Shown here: positions 43,798 to 54,659 of the stretch, one piece after another | Position numbering within the stretch: position 1 is the first letter of the stretch | Layout of the letters: the number at the start of each line of letters is the position of its first letter | From: Streptomyces seoulensis | GTDB lineage: Bacteria > Actinomycetota > Actinomycetes > Streptomycetales > Streptomycetaceae | Direction of reading: 5' to 3' | Assembly: GCA_013364255.1 (NCBI GenBank) | Contig: CP054936.1 | Span: 6,466,353 to 6,530,352, forward strand | Length of the DNA: 64,000 nucleotides | Translations under genes and position numbers: made by a program | Notes under the pieces: generated by a model | The model's input: only the letters and a program-made list of their open reading frames with translations | What the model was told of the DNA's origin: nothing | Databases searched by the model: none

Positions 43798-46068
43798 ATG
43801 GAACCGACCGAGAGCGCCGCCCCGCACTCGCGGCTGCGCCGGGTGACCGGCGCATGGCGAGGGTGCCTGCGGCGGACGGCGGAGCGTTCGGGTACGGAAC
43901 AGCACGCGGGGCGCGCGCCCCTGGCCGTGCGCCCCGCCGCACACCACACCGTCGCGCGCCCGCAGCTCCACCCGGCGGCGGCCGGCCGAACGGCAGCCGG
44001 GCCGCTCGGCGCGGGATCCCGCACCGAGCGCCCCGCGCCGCGCGCCGCGCTCGCCCCTGCGGTCCTCACCGCCGCAGCCCTCGTCCTCGGGGCCGGCGTC
44101 CTGCGGTCGTTCACCGGCGCGCACGCCCTCTTCCCGTCCGGCGCCGCCGGCTGGTCGCTGGCCGTGCTCACCGGCGTCGTCGTCGGCCACCTCGTCATGC
44201 TCGGCCGCGCCCGCTGGTCGGGCGGCACCGGCTCCGGCGCCGCCCTCACCCTCGCCGTGCTCCTGCTCTACGGCTGGGTGCCCGCCGCCATGGTCAGCCT
44301 CGCCGTCGTCGTCCTGGCCGGCGTGGCCCGGCGCGGGCGGTGGCGGCCCGGTGTGCTGTGCGGCGCCGCGGACCTCCTCGGGATCGCCGCCGCCGCGCTC
44401 CTGCTGGGCGCCTGCGGCCGGGTGCCGACCGTGGAGCAGCCCTGGGACCCCGGCGACTGGACCGCGTACGCCGTCCCCGAAGTGGTGCTGGCGGCGGCCG
44501 TCTACCTCGCCGTCACCCGTCTGCTGATCTGGTGCCTGCACGCCCCGCGCACCGGCCCGCTGCCCACCGTCGCCCGCCCCGCCCTGATCCGGCAGGGCCT
44601 CCTCGCGATCGCCCTGCTCGGTATCGCGCCCCTGCTCTGCGTCGTCGCCGTCGCCCAGCCGGTGCTGCTGCCGCTGTTCGCCATCCCGCTCATCGCGCTC
44701 GACGCCACCTTGTGGATCGCCCGCGCCCGGGCCGAGGAGCAGCTGCGCGACCCGCTGACCGGCCTGCCCAACCGGCAGTGGCTGCTGGAGCGCATCTGGA
44801 CCGCCCTGGACGACACCGAACGCGCCGGCGGCCGGGCCGCCCTGCTGCTGATCGACCTCGACCGGTTCCGCTCGGTCAACGACACGCTCGGCCATCTCGC
44901 CGGGGACCGGCTGCTGCTCCAGATCGCCGACCGGCTGCGGCAGGCGCTGCCCCGCGGGGCGGAGGCCGCGCGGCTGGGCGGCGACGAGTTCGCCGTGTTA
45001 CTGCCGGTCGCCGACTCCACCACGTCCGCGACCCGCATCGCCCGCCAGCTCGTCACCGCGCTCAGTTCGCCGCTCGACCTCGACGGCCTGACCCTCGTCC
45101 TGGAGGCCAGCGCCGGCGTCGCCGTCTTCCCCGACCACGCCCTGGACGCCGAGGGCCTGCTGCGCCGCGCCGACGTGGCGATGTACCAGGCCAAGCGGGA
45201 CCGCACGGGGGTGGAGGTGTACGAGTCCAAACGGGACTCCAACACCCCCGACCGGCTCGGCCTGCTCGGCGATCTGCGCCGCGCCCTGGACGCCCACGAG
45301 GTCCAGCTGCACTACCAGCCCAAGGTCCGCTTCGACGGCCAGGTCGCCGGCCTGGAGGCACTGGTGCGCTGGGTGCACCCGGAGCGGGGCAAGGTCCCGC
45401 CGGACGAGTTCATAGCGATCGCCGAGTCCTCGGGGCTGATGCCCCACCTCACCGAGTACGTGCTGGAGACCGCCCTCGCCCAGGTCGCCCGGTGGCGCGC
45501 CCAGGGCCTGTTCACCCCGGTCGCCGTCAACGTCTCGCCGCGCGACGTGCACACCCCCGGCTTCGCCGGCTCGGTGGCCGCCCGGCTGGCCCGGCACGGC
45601 GTCCCGGCCGGCGCGCTCCAGCTGGAGATCACCGAGCACGTGCTGCTGGAGGACCCGCAGCGGGCCGCCGACACGCTGGCCGGGCTCACCGCGCACGGGG
45701 TGAAGATGTCGCTGGACGACTTCGGCACCGGCTACTCCTCGCTGGTGCACCTGCGGCGGCTGCCGGTGAGCGAACTGAAGATCGACCGTTCCTTCGTGGC
45801 CCGCCTCGCGGTGGACACCGAGGACGCCGCGATCGTGCGCTGCACGGTCGACCTCGCCCACTCCCTCGGGCTGCTCGTCGTCGCGGAGGGCGTCGAGGAC
45901 GACGAGACCTGGGAGCGGCTGCGGGACCTGCGCTGCGACGCCGTGCAGGGCTGGCTGGTGGCCGCCGCGATGCCGCCCGAGGAGACCACGGCGTGGCTCC
46001 GCGCCCGCGGCTCCCAGGGCTGGGTCCGCCCCGCCGCGGCCCTCCCCGCCGCGGCCACCGACGACTGA
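43798..46068 (+). CDS. rmdB: Membrane-bound GGDEF-EAL c-di-GMP protein, RmdB-like
   Basis: 756 residues from ATG 43798 with GAGAGGGA upstream; the frame is open earlier without family likeness. An Arg/Ala-rich start, then several membrane segments (about 80-300), a GGDEF domain (DPLTGLPN near 316, intact GGDEF near 393) and an EAL domain (EALVRW near 519, LDDFGTGYSSL, VAEGVED). The EAL end reads QGWLVAAAMPPEE instead of the usual QGYLFSxPLP. Its place directly after ligA matches S. coelicolor RmdB, a c-di-GMP phosphodiesterase acting with RmdA in development. Both catalytic signatures are intact here, so which activity dominates cannot be told from sequence. Confidence 0.9.
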   Translation: MEPTESAAPHSRLRRVTGAWRGCLRRTAERSGTEQHAGRAPLAVRPAAHHTVARPQLHPAAAGRTAAGPLGAGSRTERPAPRAALAPAVLTAAALVLGAGVLRSFTGAHALFPSGAAGWSLAVLTGVVVGHLVMLGRARWSGGTGSGAALTLAVLLLYGWVPAAMVSLAVVVLAGVARRGRWRPGVLCGAADLLGIAAAALLLGACGRVPTVEQPWDPGDWTAYAVPEVVLAAAVYLAVTRLLIWCLHAPRTGPLPTVARPALIRQGLLAIALLGIAPLLCVVAVAQPVLLPLFAIPLIALDATLWIARARAEEQLRDPLTGLPNRQWLLERIWTALDDTERAGGRAALLLIDLDRFRSVNDTLGHLAGDRLLLQIADRLRQALPRGAEAARLGGDEFAVLLPVADSTTSATRIARQLVTALSSPLDLDGLTLVLEASAGVAVFPDHALDAEGLLRRADVAMYQAKRDRTGVEVYESKRDSNTPDRLGLLGDLRRALDAHEVQLHYQPKVRFDGQVAGLEALVRWVHPERGKVPPDEFIAIAESSGLMPHLTEYVLETALAQVARWRAQGLFTPVAVNVSPRDVHTPGFAGSVAARLARHGVPAGALQLEITEHVLLEDPQRAADTLAGLTAHGVKMSLDDFGTGYSSLVHLRRLPVSELKIDRSFVARLAVDTEDAAIVRCTVDLAHSLGLLVVAEGVEDDETWERLRDLRCDAVQGWLVAAAMPPEETTAWLRARGSQGWVRPAAALPAAATDD

Positions 46069-46249
46069 GCCGCCACCCCCCGACGAACCCCCGCCCCCTT
46101 CCGGGGCCGCCCGGGCGCGCCCCGCACCCATCCCCTCGGCCTCCCGCCCATTCCCTCGGCCTTCTGCCGGTGACTTCGGCCGCCGCCGTCCGGCCTCCCG
46201 CCGCCGTCCCGGTGGCCCGCCGCCCGGAAGTCCGCGGGCCGGTCCCGGG

Positions 46250-46837
46250 TCAGTCCCGGTCGGGGGGTGCGAAGTGGCTGGTCAGGAGGGCCAGGCGGCG
46301 TTCGTGGGCGGGTTCGGGGAGGCGGCCGCCGCGCATCAGCGTGACCAGACCGTGCAGTCCGGCCCAGTAGGTCTCCGTCAGCAGTCCCGGCTCGTCGCCC
46401 TGGTCCGCGACCGGCTCGACGGTCCGGACCAGTTCGCCGAACGCCTCGTGCAGCGCGCCGGGGGCCTCCGGCGTCGCGAACGGCAGGTCCACCGGGTGGG
46501 TGAAGATGGCGTCGTAGAGCGCGGGCCGCCGCCGGGCGAAGGCGGTGTACGCCTCGCCGACCGCCGCCAGCGCCCGCCGCGGGCTCCCCGCCGCCGTGCG
46601 CGCGGCGCGCAGCTCGGCCGCGAGCTCCGCGCAGCCCTGCACCGCGACCGCCGCCATGATGGCCCTCTTGCCCCTGAAGTGGCTGTAGAGGACCGGCTGG
46701 CTGTACTCGATCTCGGCCGCCAGCCGGCGCGTGGTGACCGACTCCCAGCCCTCCGCCTCCGCCAGCCTCCGCGCGGCCGTCACGATCAGCCGCTCCCGCT
46801 CCGCCCGTTCACGCTCCCTGCGCCGCTGGATCGTCAT
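46250..46837 (-). CDS. TetR family regulator
   Basis: 195 residues. Basic N-terminus (TIQRRRERERAERERL), HTH with TTRRLAAEIEYSQPVLYSHF at about 37-56, and a WHG-type C-terminal domain (YWAGLHGLVTLMRGG). Divergent from a DUF4267 membrane protein; the intergenic region contains a perfect 15-bp palindrome that is a good operator candidate. Confidence 0.92.
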   Translation of the reverse strand: MTIQRRRERERAERERLIVTAARRLAEAEGWESVTTRRLAAEIEYSQPVLYSHFRGKRAIMAAVAVQGCAELAAELRAARTAAGSPRRALAAVGEAYTAFARRRPALYDAIFTHPVDLPFATPEAPGALHEAFGELVRTVEPVADQGDEPGLLTETYWAGLHGLVTLMRGGRLPEPAHERRLALLTSHFAPPDRD

Positions 46838-46896
46838 GAACGGATTCTATCAGTGCTAGAAAAGCTGTCATCGATCTTCTAGCTTCGCTTCATCGC

Positions 46897-46911
46897 CTAG
46901 CGACGCTAGGA
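46897..46911. promoter_or_regulatory. Candidate TetR operator
   Basis: Perfect palindrome cctagcg-a-cgctagg, 28 bp before the DUF4267 start. ctaga/tctag at 46856-46860 and 46878-46882 may be part of a second, looser site nearer the TetR gene. Confidence 0.6.
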
Positions 46912-46938
46912 ACCGGATCGCCGATGAGGAGAAGTGAC

Positions 46939-47310
46939 ATGACCACCACCGCCTACACCGTGGCCGTCCTGCTCGACCTGTTCTGCGTGTTCCTCGCCTA
47001 CCGCTTCCTCTTCCAGCCCGGACCGGCCGCGGCCGGCTACGGCGTCCCGGCCGACCCGCGCGGCGACGCCGGCGCCTACCTCTCGATCAAGGGCGTCCGG
47101 GACGGCGCCCTCGGCGTGGTGGGCCTGGCCCTGCTGGCCTTCGCCGGCGCCCGCGCCGAGGCGTGGTTCATGCTCTGCGTGGCACTCGTCCCGCTGGCCG
47201 ACACCCTGATAGTCCTGCGCCACGGCGGCGCGAAGGCGGTCGCGTTCGGCGTCCACTTCGCCACCGCGGCCGTCGTCCTGGTCTCCGTGGGCCTCCTCTT
47301 CGCGCTCTGA
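46939..47310 (+). CDS. DUF4267 membrane protein
   Basis: 123 residues from ATG 46939 after GAGGAGAAG. Four hydrophobic segments; conserved features FLFQPGPAAAGYGVP, YLSIKGVRDGALGVVGL and ADTLIVLRHGG match DUF4267. Family function unknown; these genes are frequently next to TetR repressors, as here, which suggests induction by a small hydrophobic ligand. Confidence 0.88.
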   Translation: MTTTAYTVAVLLDLFCVFLAYRFLFQPGPAAAGYGVPADPRGDAGAYLSIKGVRDGALGVVGLALLAFAGARAEAWFMLCVALVPLADTLIVLRHGGAKAVAFGVHFATAAVVLVSVGLLFAL

Positions 47311-47436
47311 GCCGGGCGCACCGGGAGCCCGCGGGGCCGCCACGCCGGGGTGCGGGGAGAAACCGCTGCACGGGCACGCGGCCCCGCCCCCTAGGATTGG
47401 CTCCACACCACACACACTCACCCAGAGGAACGCTGC

Positions 47437-47733
47437 ATGCCTGGCATCACGCGCGAGGAGGTCGCCCACCTCGCCCGGCTGGCGCGTCTGGAGCTGAAGC
47501 CCGAAGAGCTCGACCACTTCGCGGGACAGCTGGACGACATCATCGGCGCGGTGGCCCGCGTCAGCGAGGTCGCCGACCGAGACGTACCGCCGACCTCCCA
47601 CCCGCTGCCGCTGACGAACGTCATGCGCGCGGACGAGGTCCGTCCGTCGCTCACCCCCGAGCAGGCGCTCTCCGGCGCCCCGGCCCAGGAGCAGCAGCGT
47701 TTCAAGGTGCCGCAGATCCTGGGGGAGGAGTAA
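47437..47733 (+). CDS. gatC: Asp/Glu-tRNA amidotransferase subunit C
   Basis: 98 residues. Typical GatC: ITREEVAHLARLARLEL, LDDIIGAVARVSEVADRDV, and the end ALSGAPAQEQQRFKVPQIL. It stabilises the GatAB complex. An AGAGGAACG ribosome binding site precedes the ATG; gatA starts 3 bp after its stop. Confidence 0.97.
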   Translation: MPGITREEVAHLARLARLELKPEELDHFAGQLDDIIGAVARVSEVADRDVPPTSHPLPLTNVMRADEVRPSLTPEQALSGAPAQEQQRFKVPQILGEE

Positions 47734-47736
47734 GCC

Positions 47737-49226
<1,490 letters not shown>

Positions 49227-49230
<4 letters not shown>

Positions 49231-49469
49231 GTAACGCACTGTCCAAGGCCAAGGGCTTCAAGAAGTCCAAGTCCGGTACGTACCTGTCGATGGCCACGAC
49301 CGCGTTCGGCGCGCTGGGCGTCGCCAAGCAGATCAAGAAGGCCCGCGCCGAGAGCGACACGCTGCGCCTGATCGACGCGTCCGTGTCCGCCGTCGCGATC
49401 GTCACCGGCCTCGCCATCCTCTACCGCGAGCTGAAGCGGCTGGGCGACGACGACGTCCTGCTGGGCTGA
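49227..49469 (+). CDS. Small membrane-associated protein between gatA and gatB
   Basis: 80 residues from GTG 49227, overlapping the gatA stop, with GAGGAGG ten bases before. A basic N-terminus (SKAKGFKKSKSG) is followed by a weakly hydrophobic helix, a charged stretch KQIKKARAES and one good membrane segment (SVSAVAIVTGLAILYREL). No known domain. Its coupling inside gatCAB suggests co-expression, but a role in tRNA amidation is not established. Confidence 0.8.
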
Positions 49470-49485
49470 GAGGGAAGTTTTCACC

Positions 49486-50997
49486 GTGACCACCACGACC
49501 GACCTGGTGTCGTACGAGGACGCGCTGGCGTCGTACGACCCCGTCATGGGCCTTGAGGTCCATGTCGAACTCGGCACCGCCACCAAGATGTTCTGCGGCT
49601 GCTCGACCGCGCTCGGCGCCGAACCGAACAGCCAGACCTGCCCGGTCTGCCTCGGTCTGCCCGGCGCGCTCCCGGTCGTCAACGCGACCGGCGTCGAGTC
49701 CGCCGTCAAGATCGGTCTCGCGCTGAACTGCGAGATCGCCGAATGGTGCCGCTTCGCCCGGAAGAACTACTTCTATCCGGACATGCCGAAGAACTTCCAG
49801 ACCTCCCAGTACGACGAGCCGATCGCCTTCGGCGGCTACCTCGACGTGCAGCTGGAGGACGGCGAGACCTTCCGCGTGGAGATCGAACGCGCCCACATGG
49901 AGGAGGACACCGGCAAGTCGACGCACGTCGGCGGCGCCACCGGCCGCATCCACGGCGCGTCCCACTCCCTGCTGGACTACAACCGCGCCGGCATCCCGCT
50001 GATCGAGATCGTCACCAAGCCGATCGTCGGCGCCGGCGAGCGCGCGCCCGAGGTCGCCAAGGCCTACGTCCGTGAGCTGCGCGAGCTGATCCGCGCACTC
50101 GGCGTCTCCGAGGCCCGCATGGAGATGGGCCAGATGCGCTGCGACGTGAACCTGTCGCTGATGCCCAAGGGCGCGGACAAGTTCGGCACTCGCAGCGAGA
50201 CGAAGAACGTCAACTCGCTGCGGTCCGTCGAGCGGGCCGCCCGGTTCGAGATCCAGCGGCACGCCGCGGTGCTCTCCTCCGGCGGCACGATCATCCAGGA
50301 GACCCGCCACTTCCACGAGGACACCGGGTCCACGACCTCGGGCCGCGTGAAGGAGGAGGCCGAGGACTACCGGTACTTCCCGGAGCCCGACCTGGTGCCG
50401 GTGGCGCCCTCGCGCGCCTGGGTCGAGGAGATCCGCGCCGCGCTGCCCGAACTGCCGCTGGCCCGCCGTACCCGCCTGCTGGCGGAGTGGGGCATCTCGG
50501 CCACCGACATGCAGGCCATCCTCAACGCCGGCGCGCTGGAGCCGATCGTCGCCACCATCGAGGCCGGCGCCGACGCGACGTCCGCCCGCAAGTGGTGGAT
50601 GGGCGAGCTGGCGCGCAGCGCCAACGAGTCCGGCACGTCCCTGGACGAGCTGGCGATCACCCCGCGGCAGGTGGCCCGGGTGACCGAGCTGGTCACCTCC
50701 GGCGACCTGAACGACAAGCTGGCGCGCCAGGTCATCGAGGGCGTCCTCGCGGGCGAGGGCACCCCGGACGAGGTCGTCGACAAGCGCGGTCTGAAGGTCG
50801 TCTCCGACGACTCCGCGCTCGGCACGGCCGTGGACGAGGCCATCGCCGGCAACCCCGGCGTCGCGGACAAGATCCGCGGCGGCAAGGTCGCGGCGGCGGG
50901 CGCGCTGGTCGGCGCGGTCATGAAGGCCACCCGCGGCCAGGCCGACGCGGCCCGCGTCAAGGAGCTGATCCTGGAGAAGCTGGGCGTCTCCGAGTAG
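49486..50997 (+). CDS. gatB: Asp/Glu-tRNA amidotransferase subunit B
   Basis: 503 residues from GTG 49486. GatB_N features: VMGLEVHVELGT, the zinc-binding CGCSTALGAEPNSQTCPVCLG, YFYPDMPKNFQTSQYD; then a YqeY/tail domain from about residue 350. It binds the misacylated tRNA and phosphorylates the side chain before amidation. A 17-bp hairpin ends the operon. Confidence 0.98.
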   Translation: MTTTTDLVSYEDALASYDPVMGLEVHVELGTATKMFCGCSTALGAEPNSQTCPVCLGLPGALPVVNATGVESAVKIGLALNCEIAEWCRFARKNYFYPDMPKNFQTSQYDEPIAFGGYLDVQLEDGETFRVEIERAHMEEDTGKSTHVGGATGRIHGASHSLLDYNRAGIPLIEIVTKPIVGAGERAPEVAKAYVRELRELIRALGVSEARMEMGQMRCDVNLSLMPKGADKFGTRSETKNVNSLRSVERAARFEIQRHAAVLSSGGTIIQETRHFHEDTGSTTSGRVKEEAEDYRYFPEPDLVPVAPSRAWVEEIRAALPELPLARRTRLLAEWGISATDMQAILNAGALEPIVATIEAGADATSARKWWMGELARSANESGTSLDELAITPRQVARVTELVTSGDLNDKLARQVIEGVLAGEGTPDEVVDKRGLKVVSDDSALGTAVDEAIAGNPGVADKIRGGKVAAAGALVGAVMKATRGQADAARVKELILEKLGVSE

Positions 50998-51041
50998 CAC
51001 CCGCGCGGCGGTGCCGGCCCCGGCCGGTTCCGCCGCCGTAC

Positions 51042-51081
51042 CGAAGGGCGCGTCCCGGTCCACTCCGGGGCGCGCCCTTCG
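51042..51081 (+). terminator. Terminator of the gat operon
   Basis: 17-bp stem with a single G-T pair (cgaagggcgcgtcccgg / ccggggcgcgcccttcg) and a 6-nt loop, 45 bp after gatB. Confidence 0.8.
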
Positions 51082-51194
51082 GCCGTCTCCGCCCGTTCCC
51101 CGCGTGGCGTCCCCCCGCCCCGGGCCGCGCCGGGCGCCGGGCGGGCCGCCCCCGCCGACCGCCGCCCCAGGTCCGGCGGCTACGCTCGCCCGCC

Positions 51195-51638
51195 ATGAGT
51201 GGACGCGTCGATTCCGAAGCCCCCGCCGCCATACCCCGGCCGGACGGCGCCGAGACCGCCGGCCCGCGGGACGAGGCTCCTGACTCACGGGACGAGGCCA
51301 CCGCCCCGCGGGACGAGACCGGGACCGCACCCCTGACGTCTTCGGGAACCGCCCCCGGCGAGGACGAACACGACGGCGCCCACGACCTCGCCGAGGTCGC
51401 CCGCCGGGCGCGCTGGACGGCGGGCGGGGCCGGGGCGCTGCTGGCGCTCGCCGGACTCGCCGCCGCGCTCCTGCGGCTGACCGGTTCGGCCCCGGCCCTC
51501 GTGGGCGGCGCCTACGCGGTCGGCGCCGCCCTGTGCGCCCCGGCGTCCCTGCTCGGCCTGCGCGGCCACACCCGGCGGGCGCTGTGGCTCATGATCGCCG
51601 GCGTGATGGTGATGGCACTCGGAGACCAGTTCGACTGA
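51195..51638 (+). CDS. Small membrane protein with acidic N-terminus
   Basis: 147 residues from ATG 51195. The first 65 residues are hydrophilic, with RDEAPDSRDEATAPRDE repeats; then three membrane segments (GGAGALLALAGLAAALL, PALVGGAYAVGAALCAP, RALWLMIAGVMVMALG). No family recognised; such proteins are conserved after gatB in Streptomyces as far as I recall. Confidence 0.75.
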   Translation: MSGRVDSEAPAAIPRPDGAETAGPRDEAPDSRDEATAPRDETGTAPLTSSGTAPGEDEHDGAHDLAEVARRARWTAGGAGALLALAGLAAALLRLTGSAPALVGGAYAVGAALCAPASLLGLRGHTRRALWLMIAGVMVMALGDQFD

Positions 51639-51833
51639 CCGTCCGGCCCGCCCGGCAGCCCCCGTCCCGTGACATCACCCGTAATGATGTGAATAACGAC
51701 ACGAACACGGTCAACGATCACATTCGCCTGCAAGAGTGTTTCTCCCTTGCTCATGCGTTCTTTGCGGGCCGTTCCGTTCACGGACGACTGTTCCCGGTCA
51801 AAGATCCACAAACCGTCCTCTGGGAGCACGTTC

Positions 51834-54062
51834 GTGGCAGCCCTCGCGCGCTGGTGTGTCCGGCACCGCCTCGTCACCGTTCTGCTCTGGCTCCTCGCCC
51901 TCGGCGGGGTCACCGTCGCCGCCGCCGTCACCGGCCCGGCGTACTCGAACGACTACGAGGTCCCCGGCACCGAGTCCGGCCGCGCCACCCAGCTGCTGCG
52001 CGAGGGCTTCCCGGATCTCGGCGGCGACAGCGACACCGTCGTCTGGCACACCGCGTCCGGCACCGTCCGCGCCGCCGACGTGGAGCAGACGATGACCCGC
52101 ACCCTGGACCGCGTCGAGTCGCTGCCCGGGGTGGCCTCCGTGGTCAGCCCCTACCAGGGCCGGGGCGCCGGCCAGATCAGCGCCGACAGCCGCACCGCGT
52201 ACGCGACGGTCACCTTCACCCACGCCGCCCAGGACATCCCCGCGTCCCAGAGCCGGGCCGTGGTCGGCGCGGCGAAGGCCGCCCAGGGCGACGGGCTCCA
52301 GGTGGAGCTGGGCGGCGGCGCGATCGGCGGCACCCAGTCCTCCGGCGGACACCTCGCCGAGATCGTCGGCGTGGCGATGGCCGCCGTCGTGCTCCTCCTC
52401 GCGTTCGGCTCGCTCGCCGCGTCCCTGCTGCCCATCGCCACCGCGCTGGTGAGCGTCGGCACCGCCTACGGCGCCATAGAGCTGCTCGGCCACGCCATGA
52501 CCGTGGCCGACTTCGCGCCCATGCTGGGCATGCTGATCGGCCTCGGCGTCGGCATCGACTACGCGCTGTTCATCGTCACCCGGCACCGGCGCGGCCTCAA
52601 ACGCGGGCTCACCACCGCCGAGGCGGCCGCGAACGCCGTCGCCACCACCGGGCGCGCCGTCGTCTTCGCGGGCGCCACCGTCTGCATCGCCCTGCTCGGC
52701 ATGCTGATCCTGCGGCTCGGCTTCCTCAACGGCGTGGCGATCGCCGCCGCCTCGACCGTCGCCCTCACCGTCGCCGCCTCGGTGACCCTGCTGCCCGCCC
52801 TGCTGTCCTTCATCGGCCCGCGCGCCCTAAGCCGGCGCGAGCGGCGCAGACTGGCCGAGCACGGCCCCGAACCCGAGCTGCCCACCGGGTTCGCCGCCCG
52901 CTGGTCGGCCTTCGTGGAACGCCACCCCAAGCTGCTCGGCGTCCTCGCCCTGGCCGTGATCACGGTGCTCGCGCTGCCCACCCTCTCCCTCCACCTCGGC
53001 ACCTCCGACCAGGGCAACGACCCCGCCTCCTCGACCACCCGGCGGGCCTACGACCTCGTCGCCGACGGCTTCGGCCCCGGCGTCAACGGACCGCTGACCC
53101 TCGTCACCCGCGTGGACGACGCCAAGGACCGGCTCGCCCTGGAGGACCTGGACAGCGCCCTGCACACCACCGACGGCGTCGCCGACGTCACCCCGGTCAC
53201 CTACGACGGCGGCGGCGCCACCGCCTACCTGACCGTCGTCCCCGACTCCGCGCCCCAGTCGCAGCGCACCAGCGAACTGGTCGACCGGCTGCGCACCGAG
53301 GTACTGCCGCGCGCCGAGACCGGCACCTCGCTCGACGTGCAGGTCGGCGGCGTCACCGCCGGGTACGACGACTTCGCGGGCGTGATCGTCGGCCGGCTGC
53401 CGCTGTTCGTCGGCGTGGTCGTCGGCCTCGGCTGCCTCCTGCTGCTGCTCGCCTTCCGGTCCGTCGGCATCCCGCTCAAGGCCGCCGCCATGAACATCGC
53501 CGCCGTCGCCGCCGCCTTCGGCGTCGTCGTCGCGGTCTTCCAGTGGGGCTGGGGCAGCGAGTTCCTGGGCCTGGGCCGGGCCGGCCCCATCGAGCCGTTC
53601 CTGCCCGTGATCATGGTCTCGGTGCTGTTCGGGCTGTCCATGGACTACCAGGTGTTCCTGGTGAGCCGGATGTACGAGGAGTGGCTGGCCACCGGCGACA
53701 ACCGCCGGGCGGTGCGCGTCGGCCTCGCCGAGACCAGCCGGGTGATCAACTCGGCGGCGGTCATCATGATCTCGGTCTTCCTCTCCTTCGTGCTCGGCGG
53801 CGACCGGGTGATCGCCATGTTCGGCATCGCGCTGGCCGCCGCGGTCGCGCTGGACGCGTTCGTGCTGCGCACCCTGCTCGTGCCCGCCCTGATGCACCTG
53901 CTCGGCCGCGCCAACTGGTGGCTGCCGCGCCGGCTGGACCAGGTGCTGCCCCGGATCAGCATCGAGCCGCCCGAGTGCCGCGCCGCCCATGAGAGGCTCG
54001 GCGACGTCGTCGTGGCACTGGAGAAGGAGCGGCAGCCGGATGTACGCGATATCGCTGGGTGA
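51834..54062 (+). CDS. MMPL family RND-type transporter
   Basis: 742 residues. GTG 51834 has GGGAGC upstream and starts right before the first membrane helix (WCVRHRLVTVLLWLLALGGV). Two MMPL halves, each with a large extracytoplasmic loop and about six membrane segments; the hallmark GLGVGIDYALFIVTRHRRG occurs in the first half and GLSMDYQVFLVSRMYEEW in the second. Exports lipids or drugs in other actinobacteria; substrate unknown. The GNAT gene overlaps its 3' end by 23 bp. Confidence 0.9.
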   Translation: MAALARWCVRHRLVTVLLWLLALGGVTVAAAVTGPAYSNDYEVPGTESGRATQLLREGFPDLGGDSDTVVWHTASGTVRAADVEQTMTRTLDRVESLPGVASVVSPYQGRGAGQISADSRTAYATVTFTHAAQDIPASQSRAVVGAAKAAQGDGLQVELGGGAIGGTQSSGGHLAEIVGVAMAAVVLLLAFGSLAASLLPIATALVSVGTAYGAIELLGHAMTVADFAPMLGMLIGLGVGIDYALFIVTRHRRGLKRGLTTAEAAANAVATTGRAVVFAGATVCIALLGMLILRLGFLNGVAIAAASTVALTVAASVTLLPALLSFIGPRALSRRERRRLAEHGPEPELPTGFAARWSAFVERHPKLLGVLALAVITVLALPTLSLHLGTSDQGNDPASSTTRRAYDLVADGFGPGVNGPLTLVTRVDDAKDRLALEDLDSALHTTDGVADVTPVTYDGGGATAYLTVVPDSAPQSQRTSELVDRLRTEVLPRAETGTSLDVQVGGVTAGYDDFAGVIVGRLPLFVGVVVGLGCLLLLLAFRSVGIPLKAAAMNIAAVAAAFGVVVAVFQWGWGSEFLGLGRAGPIEPFLPVIMVSVLFGLSMDYQVFLVSRMYEEWLATGDNRRAVRVGLAETSRVINSAAVIMISVFLSFVLGGDRVIAMFGIALAAAVALDAFVLRTLLVPALMHLLGRANWWLPRRLDQVLPRISIEPPECRAAHERLGDVVVALEKERQPDVRDIAG

Positions 54063-54624
54063 GGACGGAGCACGACTGCGGCCCCTGGAGCCCTGGCACG
54101 CCGAGGAGTTCCTCGCCCACCTGGACCGCGGCCGGGAGTTCATCACCCGGCACATCCCGTTCGGCGCGCACGCCACGGACCCGGACTCCGCCCGCGCCCT
54201 CCTCCAGGCGTACGCGGACAAGCACGCAGCGGGCACCGGCTTCCTGCACGGGCTGTGGCTGGACGGCGTACTGGTCGGCGGGCTGCTGTTCCGGATCTTC
54301 GACACGGCGAGCGGCACCTGCGAGATCGGCTGCTGGCTGGAGCCGGCCGGAACCGGGCGCGGACTCGTCGCGCGCGGCGCGCGCGTCCTGATCGACTGGG
54401 CCTTCGAGGAGCGCGGCATGCACCGTGTGGAGTGGCACGCCTCCTCGGCCAACGAGCCGAGCGTCAACGCGGCGCGGCGCCTCGGCATGACCCGTGAGGG
54501 CGTGCTGCGCCAGAGCGTCTCCTACCGGGGCGTGCGCCAGGACATGGAGGTGTGGGCGGTGCTCGCCCCCGAGTGGCGTGCGGCCCGCGCGGGTACCGCG
54601 CCCGCCGGTCGCGACGATCATTAA
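54040..54624 (+). CDS. GNAT acetyltransferase, RimJ/RimL type
   Basis: 194 residues from ATG 54040, inside the end of the transporter gene, with GGAGAAGGAG about 12 bases upstream. RimL-like: LRPLEPWHAEEFLAHLDRGR, then CEIGCWLEPAGTGRGLVARG with the acetyl-CoA loop, HRVEWHASSANEPSVNAARR and LGMTREGVLRQS. It acetylates an amino group of a protein or small molecule. The overlap implies coupling to the MMPL gene. Confidence 0.88.
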   Translation: MYAISLGEDGARLRPLEPWHAEEFLAHLDRGREFITRHIPFGAHATDPDSARALLQAYADKHAAGTGFLHGLWLDGVLVGGLLFRIFDTASGTCEIGCWLEPAGTGRGLVARGARVLIDWAFEERGMHRVEWHASSANEPSVNAARRLGMTREGVLRQSVSYRGVRQDMEVWAVLAPEWRAARAGTAPAGRDDH

Positions 54625-54659
54625 GAGACCTCTCAGAGAGCGTCCGTACGGTGCGGAGC

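Noticed and set aside
41857..44895. 1012-codon open frame on the minus strand
   Set aside because: Antisense to ligA and the GGDEF-EAL gene; composition is Gly/Val/Asp-rich without any domain.
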